From Trissonchulus latispiculum (lineage: Eukaryota; Nematoda; Enoplea; Enoplida; Ironidae): DNA of 64,000 nt. Positions within the stretch are counted from its first letter, which is position 1, and each line of letters begins with the position of its first letter. Made by a program: the position numbers and the translations under genes. The DNA lies in contig JASAND010019908.1 of assembly GCA_030248195.1 (NCBI GenBank), positions 1 to 64,000 of the forward strand, read 5' to 3'. Shown in pieces: positions 32,666 to 44,600 of the stretch. The notes beneath the pieces were generated by a model that did no database searches, was not told the DNA's origin, and saw only the letters and a list, made by a program, of their open reading frames with translations.

Positions 32666-35600
32666 ATGATGTCTGACTTCATGGAAAATCCTGAAATTGT
32701 TGAAGGTGTTGGAAATGAAGTTCTGTATATGATATTCTCCGTCTTTGCGGTTTTCCTCTCTTCATTTGTTTTACTATGGAGATGGAGGTAGTAATCAGGT
32801 AGTGCGCGACAGCGCACTACCTAGTATAGGGAAAAAAGGCGTATTGCGCAGTGTTGGAACATAGTTTTTCCCTGTCGCCGGCGGAGGAGTTGAGCTAGAG
32901 CCTTCATATTGTACAGTAGACCTTCACGAGGGGTCCATTCTCTGCAAATTTGAGCAAAATCGGCCGAGCCGTTTTTGAGATATGAAAGATTGAATTTTTC
33001 AATGCGCGACTTTCTCTCCATTTCCCCTCCCCTCTAGGGGTCGGAGGTCTTAGATTTTCTATACCATATGGGGTTTTTTGAACAACTTTTTCCCCATTAT
33101 TGGAGTATGTAGGGCCCCCTCACAGGTCTGTGTACATAGCTGGGGTTTATTTACTGGGGGGGGGGTGGGAGGGGCGCCCCCCACTTTTTGGGTTCCCCCC
33201 CCACTCGACCTCTTCCCCCCCACTCGTTCCCCCCCCCCACTTTTTTGGGCTTCCCCCCACTCACCCTAAGGTGCCCAGAAATTGCCAAATTTTTAGGATT
33301 TTTGGTCAAAATTTTCAAAAATTTCCCGGCTTCGCCGGCATTTTTTGGTCGAAAATCGTCTATTTTGGTGCCAAAACGTAATTTTTGTGCACTTTTATGC
33401 TTGGTTATAGCAGTATATGTAGAAAACAGGCTTTTTATACTGTATTTTTGGCATTTTTAGCTCATTTTATTCCCACCCCACTTTTGGACCTCCCCCCCCA
33501 CTCTTCCCCCCCCCCCACTTATTTTTGCCTAAAAAACCCCAGCATAGCAGGATTTCGATTTCATTTCATTTCGTTTCCAAAATGGTCAATCCTTCTGTTT
33601 AAGTAAACTTGAACTGGCGCAGGCCGATGGGTCTGAGGTTCGGCGAGGAGCATGACCCCATGGCCCTAATTGCCATGGGGTATATGAATTTTGGATCTGT
33701 CCCCTGTAGTTTTCTGGCAGGAGGTCCAAAGTTAGTGTGTAAAAGGGGGGGGGGTCTGGGCCTACGGACTGTGGAGCCCTACAAATAAGAGCTGCTGGGC
33801 TGAGGTTTTGTATTCGAATAGTAACCCCTATATATATGGTGAATCTACAAGGCCCATTAGTTTCGCTCTAGGACCTATCCATGTGGCTGGGGGGCACCTT
33901 GATGGTGGTGGGCCGGGCCCTACCGTGTCGCAAGTCCAGCTTTAACCTCTTCTACAGAAATATCTACAGTGAGCAGGTCTGTCTTATTTGGGATTTGGGG
34001 TGGGCTGCGGGAGCACTACAGCATAGGCTATAGTAGGTTTCGCCCGGACCCCTGTGGCTGTGGCGCCCTGGCCAGGGGTCCGGACCGGGGACCGGGCCCA
34101 AAATGCCCAAAAATCGATTTTTCCAAAAGTGGCCAAGTTTGGTATCAAATGAAAGCCCTTGATGAGGCGAACATTTTTGTCATGAAGAAAGACATTGTAA
34201 AAATTGAAAAGGTTCAAAAACGGTTTACCAAACGCATCCCTTGTCTAAGTAGAAAATCTTATGCAGAACGTTTAAAAATTTTAAATCTGGACAGCTTAGA
34301 ACTTCGTCGAGTAAAATCCGATTTATCTCAATGCTACCGCATAGTCCATGGTTTAGACAGTCTAAAGTGTTCTGACTTCTTCACTGTTAAAGAAAGTAAT
34401 AGGCTTCGGGGACATAATTATATGCTTAGTACCAAAACCTGCCATCGAAACGAAAAGAAGAATTTTCTCAGTAATAGAATAGTGAATGCTTGGAACAACC
34501 TTCCGTTCGGTGTAGTTAACTCGGTCTCTCTCGATGTCTTTAAACGCTCCTTGCATTCTATTGATTTAAGTGCTTATACCAAAATATTCTAAGATTTTCC
34601 ACACTGTGTGTATGTACTTCTATAATATTGTTTTCCTGATTCTCTGTGTATTCTATATCAAATTGAAGCTGTTTGTCTGCTTTTATGGGCATATATATGA
34701 AATTTTATTTTGGTTATGTATATATATATATATTTTATAACTCCCTGTATTCTTTTCTTAATTGACTGGGTGTACGTAAGTAGTTGTAATCTCAACTCTG
34801 TGCGTCCCTTTTCAGTAAAGTTTTTACGCTGACTGTACATAATTTGTGTGTTTTTTACTGAATAAACTACTTTGTTTGTTTGTTTGTTTGTTTGTCATTA
34901 GAGGACCCCTCCAAAGTGGACCCAGCGGCCTGTGGCGCCCTGACCAGGGTCCGTTCCAAAATGGCCAAAAATAGATTTTTCCAAAAGTGTCCAAGTTTGG
35001 TATCAAATGAAAGCCCTTGGTGAGGCGAACATTTTTTGTCATTGGAGGACCCCTCCAAAGTGGACCCAGCGGCCTGTGGCGCCCTGACCAGGGTCCAGAC
35101 CGGTCCAAAAGCAATTTTTGGATAATTTTTTAAGTTTGGTATCAAATGAAAGCCCATGGTAGGCGAACATTTTTGTCATTGGAGGACCCCTCTAAAGTGT
35201 CCCTAGCGAGCTGTGGCGCCCTGGTCAGGGGTGAGGGCCGGTCCAGAATGGCCAAAAATAGATTTTTTTTCAAAAGTAGCCAAGTTTGGTATCAAATGAA
35301 AGCCCGTGGTGAGGAGAACATTTTTTTCATTGGAGGACCCCTACAAAGTGGCCCTAGCGATCTGTGGCGCCCTGGTCAGGGGTGAGGGCCGGTCCAAAAT
35401 GGCCAAAAATAGATTTTTTCCAAAAGTAGCCAAGTTTGGTATCAAATGAAAGCCCATGGTAGGCGAACATTTTTGTCATTGGAGGACCTCTCTAAAGTGT
35501 CCCTTGCGAGCTGTGGCGCCCTGGTCAGGGGTGAGGGCCGGTCCAAAATGGCCAAACATAGATTTTTTCCAAAAGTAGCCAAGTTTGGTATAAAATGAAA

Positions 35601-38600
35601 GCGCTTGGTTAGGCAAACATTTTTTGTCATTGGAGGACCCCTCCAAAGTGGACCCGTGGCCTGTGGCGCCCTGACTAGGGTTCAGACCGGTCCAAAATCA
35701 ATTTTTTATAATTTTTTAAGTTTGGTATAAAATGAAAGCGCTTGGTTAGGCAAACATTTTTTGTCATTGGAGGACCCCTACAAAAGGGACCCAGCGGCCT
35801 GTGGCGCCCTGACCAGGGTCCAGACCGGTCCAAAATGGCCAAAAATAGATTTTTTCCAAAAGTAGCCAAGTTTGGTATCAAATGAAAGCCCATGGTAGGC
35901 GAACATTTTTGTCATTGGAGGACCTCTCTAAAGTGTCCCTTGCGAGCTGTGGCGCCCTGGTCAGGGGTGAGGGCCGGTCCAAAATGGCCAAACATAGATT
36001 TTTTTCCAAAAGTAGCCAAGTTTGGTATAAAATGAAAGCGCTTGGTTAGGCAAACATTTTTTGTCATTGGAGGACCCCTCCAAAGTGGACCCGTGGCCTG
36101 TGGCGCCCTGACTAGGGTTCAGACCGGTCCAAAATCAATTTTTTTATAATTTTTTAAGTTTGGTATAAAATGAAAGCGCTTGGTTAGGCAAACATTTTTG
36201 TCATTGGAGGACCCCTACAAAAGGGACCCAGCGGCCTGTGGCGCCCTGACCAGGGTCCAGACCGGTCCAAAATGGCCAAAAATAGATTTTTCCAAAAGTA
36301 GCCAAGTTTGGTATCAAATGGAAGCCCGTGGTGAGGCGAACATGTTTGTCATTGGAGGACCCCTCCAAAGTGGACCCGTGGCCTGTGGCGCCCTGACTAG
36401 GGTTCAGACCGGTCCAAAATCAATTTTTTTATAATTTTTTAAGTTTGGTATAAAATGAAAGCGCTTGGTTAGGCAAACATTTTTTTCATTAGAGGACCAC
36501 TCCAAAGTGGACCCTGTGGCCTGTGGCGCCCTGATCAGGGTCCAGACCGGCCCAAAATGGCCAATAAGGAAAATGACATCCAACAACAATTGCGTCTTTT
36601 CAAAGTTTTCTTACCCCACGCGCTGCGACGACCTCCCCCCTCGGTGGGAATTCGGGCCCCCGTCATCCTGTTTTCCGATAACACCTCTGTAAACTTTTTC
36701 TGATGCAGAAACAATTGCGTTTTTTCAAATTTTCCGTACCCCACGCACCGCGACGACCCCCCCCCCTCCCGGTGGGAGTTCGGCCCCCCATCTTCCTGTT
36801 TTCCGATAAACCCTTTGTATATAAACGTATTCTGATGCAGAAACAATTGCGTTTTTTAAATTTTCCTTAATCCCTCGCAGTGCGACGACCCCCCCCCCTG
36901 GTGGGCGTTCGAGCCCCCTTAATTCTGTTTTCCGATAAACCCGTTTTACAAGTTGCTGACCTATTTCTACGTACGGAGAAATCTGCATTCTTTCAATTGC
37001 CTAAATCCCACGCAGTGCGACGACCCCCCCCCCCCGGTGGGCGTTCGGCCCCCCTTCGTCGTCGTCGTCTTCGGTGGTCGACCAGTGGGTCCTATACTCG
37101 GTGGGCACCCAGGCGCCCACTATTACCCAGGAAGCGAAGGACAGCCTCTGGACAATCGCGGAGACAGGACAGGTCCGGTGAAGGGGACTAAGCCTCCACC
37201 CGGTCCCGGGTATTCATCCTTGGCCCCTCTTCATCCTGTTTTCCGATAAACCGTTTTTAGAAGTTGCTGACTTACATCTACGTACGGAAAAAATTGAATT
37301 CTTTCAATTTCCTAAACCTCGCGCAGTGCGACGACCCCCCCCCCCCGGTGGGCGTTCGGCTCCCCTTAACTCTGTTTTCCGATAAACCGTGTACGAACGT
37401 TTTCTCATGCATATCAACTAACATATTGTAATTCACGCGCGTAGGTATAAAACCCATTCATAGTTAATGAGATTACCGTATCATCCGATTGGTCATGTTG
37501 TACAGGTAAACTAAGGCGCGCTGGTCCTCGCCCCCCACAAAGCCAAGTTAATAGTATAGAGATTTTAAACTGCACGCTGCTGAACGCACAGTGCTTGACG
37601 AACAAAAGGAGTGAATTGGAACTGGAAATTAACTCAAAAAATCCAGATATTGTCTTTATTACTGAAACATGGGCAAAGGAGGAAATTGTAGACTCAGAAT
37701 TATGTGGACTTCCCAATTACAAAATTTATAGAAGTGATAGAGCAGAAAGGGGTCACGGAGGATGTTGTATGCTAGTGCGCCATAACTTACCTACTGAGCC
37801 AGTTTTTGCTTGTAGTTTTATGGGTTTTTGTGAAATATTGATTGTTAAAGTTTACTTGGGAAGGTTAAAATTACATTGTGTTGTGGTATATCGATCACCT
37901 ACTTCTTCTATGCAGGCTGATAACGAATTGATTGAATGCTTACGTACTCAATGTCAATTAAGTAATACTTTGTTAGTGGGGGACTTTAACCTTCCTGGCG
38001 TAAACTGGGAGGAATATAGAAGTTCAAGCGGAATTGAAACGGAATTTCTGAATCTTTTCAATGAAATTGGTTTATTTCAACATGTGAATTCACCAACCAG
38101 GGAGAGCAATATATTAGATTTAGTTTTATCAAATAATGAAGATATTATCAATAATGTTGACATATCGTTACCCTTCTCCACTAGCGATCATAATACGGTT
38201 GATTTTGAAATTTTAATCAATAAAATTAATAAAAGTGTGCCTAGATCCGAAAAATTGTCTATTTTGTCTGGAGACTTAAACAGTGATTGGTCTTCTTTTG
38301 TGCAAATTGTCAATTATGCAATGCATTGTTATGTACCTACTGTTTCTGTAAATAAGCACAAGTCAAATTGGCCACGGGAAGTCAACAAAGCCTTGGTTAA
38401 AAAACGTCGTGCATGGCACAGATTTAGAGAAAACCCAAATTTTGAAAACAGAAATTGTTATAGGCAAGCAGCAAAAAATGCTCGAAACGCAATAAGAATG
38501 ACTGTTCGACGAAAAGAGGAATCCATTGTACGTTCTGGGGATAAAAAGCGATTATATACTTACGTCAACTCAAAATTAAAAGGAATTGATGGAATTGGTG

Positions 38601-41600
38601 TACTTACAAGGGAGAATGTGTCAGCTGTAACAGATGTTGAAAAAGCAAATATGTTGAACTCTGTATTTGCCTCTGTGTACCAGTTGGATAACGGAGAATT
38701 ACCGGAATTTCCTTACCGCACAGTACATAAATTAGAAAATATTGATATTACACCACCTCGAATTGAGAAAGCTTTAAAGAAAATGAACAATAAAAAATCT
38801 TGTGGACCTGATGGTTTATCTTGTTATGTACTAAAGAAAATTTTGCCGTCTGTATGTGATGTGTTGTGCATGTTATTTAGTGCATCTCTGCAAACCGGTA
38901 CTCTGCCTGACCAGTGGAAAACTGCAACAGTTGTGCCTATTTATAAAAGGAAAGGACGTAGTACTGATCCTGCTAACTATAGACCAGTTAGTTTGACAGT
39001 AGTGGTTTGCAAGATACTGGAAACCATTATAGTGGAAGATCTCTGGAATTTCTTTATAAAATATAAACTAATTAATAAGAATCAGCATGGTTTCCGTAAA
39101 AGCAAGTCAACGCTGACAAACTTGCTGTCGTGCATGCATTCGTGGTGTATAGCTAGGGATCAGGGTAAACGAGTTGATTGTGTTTACTTAGATTTTGCTC
39201 GTGCTTTTGACTCTGTACCTCACGAAAAGCTAATTTTTAAACTTGAAAGATATGGAATTTCGGGTTTGGTACTAGACTGGATAAGATGCTTTTTAAGAGA
39301 TCGATCCCATAAAGTAATTGTAAACGGGGAGTATTCTGAAAGCTTGCCAGTTACAAGTGGCATACCACAAGGATCGGTCTTGGGTCCAGTTCTTTTTTTG
39401 TTGTACATAAATGACTTGCCTGAAGTTGTACAGTATAGTTCCGTAGAGTTATTTGCTGATGATGCCAAAGTGTATACTGTTTGTACGAAGTCTTGCCAGT
39501 GTAATAATTTACAGTTAGATCTAAACAAAGTTGGGGAGTGGGCGCAAAAATGGCAGTTAAACCTAGCTACACATAAATGTTTGGCCCTAACTATCGGTAG
39601 CACAGAGTTTTTAAACCTAAATTTGATGGGAAAAGCACTCGACCAAGTCAATAGCGTCTCTGATTTAGGGTTGTTGTTGTCTGGGGATCAGAAAGTGGCT
39701 GATTATTGTAATAAGATTTGTAGAAACGCTCATATACTCTCCTCTAGAATTTTAAGAGTATTTGAAACAACAAAACCTGAATTCCTTATAGATCTGTTTA
39801 AAACCTTTGTTAGGCCGCTGCTAGAATATATTACACCGATTTGGTCTCCTTACTTATTGAAAGATATAGATAAAGTGGAGAGGGTCCAAAGGTCGTTTAC
39901 GAAGCGTTTACGTGGATGCAATAATTGTACTTATCCAGAAAGGTTGTCTGTATTGAACTTAGAAAGCTTGGAATACCGTAGAATTATAAATGATATTGTA
40001 TTATGTTTTAGAATTGTTAAGAACCTGATAGATCTTGATTTTTCCGATTATTTTGAATATTGTCAAGATAGTGGGACTAGAGGGCATAATTTGCGAATTA
40101 GACCAGTATCTAGGGCTAAACTTTCGATAACCAAAAACTTTTTTAGTTGGCGTGTGGTTAACGTGTGGAATGAATTACCAGCCGATGTTGTAAATTCTAA
40201 TTCAGTGAGTACTCTTAAGTTGAAACTTGCTACAGTTGATCTTAGTAAATTTTTAAGAGGGCGGGGGCTAAGGTGACCGGCGCCGGTCTTTTTCCCGTCC
40301 TTCTTGATTGATTTGTAAAATTTGTTAATTATAGTGCGAATATAATATTTTCTTTGTGTGTAACCTGTATTTGTACTAATAAATTTTCAATTTCTTTCAA
40401 GTAAACTCTTGTCTTGTCTTGTCTTGTCTTGTCTTGTATCTAAGGTAACATTGTTAAAAAATGACCCGTTGAGCTATATATGTCGCGTTACAGGAGAGAG
40501 TTTGTGGGACGTTTGGTTGTAGGTTCTAATGGGTTGGTTTGAGTCTATCTTAGTTTGAACATAATTTGAGAGAGAGTCATTATATATTCTAACGTAGACA
40601 CAATAAGTCAGTGTACTCTGTTTGTGTACTGAAGTACCTGCATGCCCTTTCTGCTTAAGTGCACATATTAAGATAATATTTGCACACTCCTTTTCAGTTC
40701 CTTTGTTTTTTATTCAGTTATATACGTAACGTATGTAAGATTCACATGAAAATTCATTCAGCACAAAGAATTAACAAAACGTACATATTATCTCACTGAA
40801 CAATACTAATATTCTTGAATTCTCAACTTCGCCTTAAATATCAAAAATTGCGAATTTTTTGTAACTTAAATTAAAACTTTCAAAATTTTCTGCATCATTA
40901 TATTTATCCAAGTATTAAAATTTAAAAACTTAAACATTTAAGTTCACGCAATAAGGAAAGTTCATAAAATTTGACAGCACAGTTAACAGTTTGTACAAGA
41001 AGTAGAGCCACCACGTCTGTGACACTTAGTTCCACATTTTATACCACTCGCAAAACATTTACATACACGTTTACAACACCCAGAAGAACAGTTTCGTGAA
41101 GTCAGAACTATACAAATGAAACTTAGTTCTAATTTTTTTATATTTCCTTATATATTGCCTTCTGTGGCGCCAGTCAGCTATCATAATTTTAAAATAAAAA
41201 TAAACCTTTGTGTAAGAGTAGCGGTCTCTTTTTCCTGCTGCGCCTCAGCGCAGCAGGTCTTTTATGTTTGTTCTGTCCCGGGTCCAACACACAGTTTCTT
41301 TGAGAAAGATACAATTTAGCATGTTTGCGTGTGTGCAGTGGTTTAAGATAGGACCAGCATGATTTGTACGTACGTTCCTGTCTTTCCAGATTCTGTTTCT
41401 TATCCATAGAATTACGTATATGCATACAGATGGCATTCTGCAGTTTCAAAACCGGAAATCCTTCTTTCTCACTTATTTAGAAGAATCATAAAACGTGTTT
41501 CTTTAACTGCTCAGCTAAAATGCTTGAAGCAAGCAGCAAAGATCATCTTGAAGATTGTGAAATCTTAATTAGCAGTGTGAAAAAATGTACTAAGAAAATG

Positions 41601-44600
41601 TTCACACAAACAGTATTCACACAATGTTTTCACACATTCACACAATTTACAATTCGCACGTTTTGTGTCCGTTAATCTGCAAATAAAAATTTATTCAAAA
41701 ATATTGGCTGCGCAGCAGGTTTACATTTACAAAAATGTTGATCCAGCAAAAACAAATCCTTTTGCATAAAATATTGCTTGTTAGTCTCTTAATTTAACAA
41801 GAAGGGTTGACCTTTAACCTTAGCACATTTCATACATTCAATTACGATGAGGTTCATGTGTTGAATTAATGCGTAAGACATGTATTGTGCATTATTGTGT
41901 ACATAATGTCGTATTATGATTGTAATCACCAAACATGCAGTACCTCCTAGACTAAAATAAGCGTAGAATAAGACTCTCTCAAATAACGTTCAAACCAAGA
42001 GCTCGTGGTTAGAACGTTCAAACTAGAGGTTTGCACAAACTCTCTCCTGTAACTGCGACATACGTATATATCGCAATTCACGCGAATAGGATGGACGGAG
42101 GAATTGCCTGTTCCACGCTACCCGACTGCATTCCCTATTCGGCGCTGAATCTAGTTTCTATAATTTTCAGCGCCGACTGCTTTCCCTATTCGGCGCTGAA
42201 TCTAGTTTCTATAATTTTCAGCGCCGACTGCTTTCCCTATTCGGCGCTGAATCTAGTTTCTATCATTTTCAGCGCCGACTGCTTTCCCTATTCGGCGCTG
42301 AATCTTAGTTTCTATCATTTTCAGCGCCGACTGTTTTCCCTATTCGGCGCTGAATCTAGTTTCTATCATTTTCAGCGCCGACTGTCAATTATATTGGCAT
42401 TTTCCGCCCTTCCTTCTTTCCCTATTCTAGCCACTGCATGCCCGTCTAGGGCATTTTTCATTCTAGTTATAATCTATTTCTTGGCTGTGTATGACTACGT
42501 ATATAATTTTTATGCAATTCCTATAAATCTAAATTAAATTGTGATACATTGTGCCCTCCACTGCTATTTCCTTCTCCTGTAATAGTTAAATCTCGTGAAT
42601 TTATTTTTGACGTATATAAATATAAAGGACCAAAGTGACAGGTGTAACGGGGTTTAGGGTGGGGCACCTCTCCCCCGCAATTTTGGGGGCCCCCCTTTTA
42701 GACCCCTTACGACCCCCCCAAACCTCACCCAAAAATTTTTCAATTTTTATGCCAAAAATCGCGTTTTCAGCCATTGCGCTATTGTCGAAAAACATGAAAT
42801 CATTAAATAATTTAAACATTAGACCATAGGTGTATAGTCAAGCGGGAAAAAACCCACTTTTTTTTTCTTGGACCAGAACTTTCGACTGGTTTGGGTTAGC
42901 ACGACTTTGATACTATATTTAATTAGGGTTTGCCCTAAGCTTTCGAATGAGGTATAGTTTGTCTCCCTAGACCCTGCCGTTTGGAGAAATTAAAGTTTTC
43001 CGTGTCGGGGAAAAAAACCCAATGCGGGAAAAAACCCACCTGGATTTTTTGCTGGAAGCGTGCCAGAACAATTTTGACGGTGCCATTCGAAAGAGCGGGT
43101 TGTTTTTAGTAGGTCTACATCGAAAAATACCAACATTTTTGAAAAATTTCAGAAAAAATTGAATTTTGAAAATTTTGTATGTTTAACACGTAAACATATT
43201 ATGTAGGCAAATTTTGGAAATTTTTAAAAATTGTTTATTTTTGGCAGTTTAAGCATCCTATCGTGTAGAAAACGTGGTTTTCCTGTATTTAGAGCCAAAC
43301 TAGACCCATTTTAAGGCAAAAATAAGCATTTTTGGCCAAAATTGAAATTTTGGCTTGAAATGGCACCATGTCCGATTTAGACCCCCTGGACCACCCATAA
43401 CAGAACGAACCCGGGTAAAACCTATACCAATTTAATCTATAGGCTCTATTAAACAAATGTATGTATTAGTTTGACCTTTCCTGCTAACGGTTAGAAAAAT
43501 ATTCAATTTTGAAAAGTGGGTTTTTCCCCGCCGATGGGTTTTTTCCCGCCAACTCTAGGTCACCCCCAGATCGCACCGGAGGGGTTAGAGCAGTGTGGCA
43601 TATATCATCATGAAGCCCAAGAGATGCCCTACACATACATACAATCCCCTTTGGTCTAGGTCTTGCCAGTAGTTCAGGGTGGCCAGCCAAAGTTTGCCAA
43701 ATTTCGGCACTTGGACGGACCAAAATTTCAAAGTCCAAAAAAATTTGCAGGGAAGCAGTGGGAACAACAATAATGCAGCCTCCAGGGTTATTTTTGACGC
43801 TCTTCAAGATAGGCTATTAAAATCCTATATAGCTCATACCGGTAAGCCCACACTGGAGGTGGGTTTTTCCCGCATATTCAAATGGGTTTTTTCCCGCTTG
43901 ACTATACCTGGGGGGTGGGGGGAACCCCTTCCCCAAATGGAAAAGTGCCGACCCCACCCTCGAAACCCTCGAAATTTTGGAGGCAGACCCCACCCCCAAA
44001 TGGCCAAATCCCAGACCCCACCCACCCAAATTTGCCAGACCCCACCCTCAAAATTTTGAAATTTTTGCAAAAAACCAAGTTTTTTCGAACAAATGAGCAA
44101 AAATGAAGAAATATTGTTGATTTTTATATATATAGTTGGAAATAACGCTTTTTTAGCAAATTTGCGATTTTTTTCTAAATTTTTGACGAAAAAATTTTTT
44201 TACCCCCCCAAATTCGATTTTTCCGGACCCCACCCCACCTCAAAACGGCTGACCCCACCCACCCTAATTTCGGCTACCCCCTCCCCCAACGTTTTCTCAA
44301 GGTACACTTATGCATTAGATAGTGTATTTAAACTCGAAAACTTGATTGCCAACATGTTTCTGAGTCCAGAATAAGGTCAATATTGAGTTTAGAAGTCCAT
44401 AAAACCGTTACAAACGTGTTTTTCCCGAGATAAGAAACACGTCCAGCCAAAAATTTGGACATTAATGGACAAAAATTAGCATAGTGGAGGCATTATCAAA
44501 CGCCCTTTTCCTCCTGTGCTGGAATCTTTTCTAAGTCGTGGCATTTGCCAAAGAAATATATACAAAGCTTGATAACTAGGGAAATTAAAAAGTTTTTGTA

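Larger units (their letters stand above)
36580..40441 (+). mobile_element. CR1-like LINE, apparently full length
   Basis: The unit consists of tandem 5' monomers, one long ORF, a short 3' UTR with AATAAA at about 40378, and a tail of five TCTTG units ending near 40437. Tails of short tandem words instead of poly(A) are usual for CR1/L2-like elements. The left boundary is where the satellite array ends (about 36560-36580); a target duplication is not evident. The element sits in RNF170 intron 1 in the same orientation as the gene. Confidence 0.75.

Noticed and set aside
32666..32787. First exon of a TMUB1/TMUB2-like gene
   Set aside because: The EGVGNEV plus membrane segment resembles TMUB proteins too, but phase and sequence join it exactly to RNF170 exon 2.
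42031..42537. Open frame with a 17-residue repeat
   Set aside because: It is the translation of the 51-bp hairpin repeat; no start context or conserved flank supports a gene.
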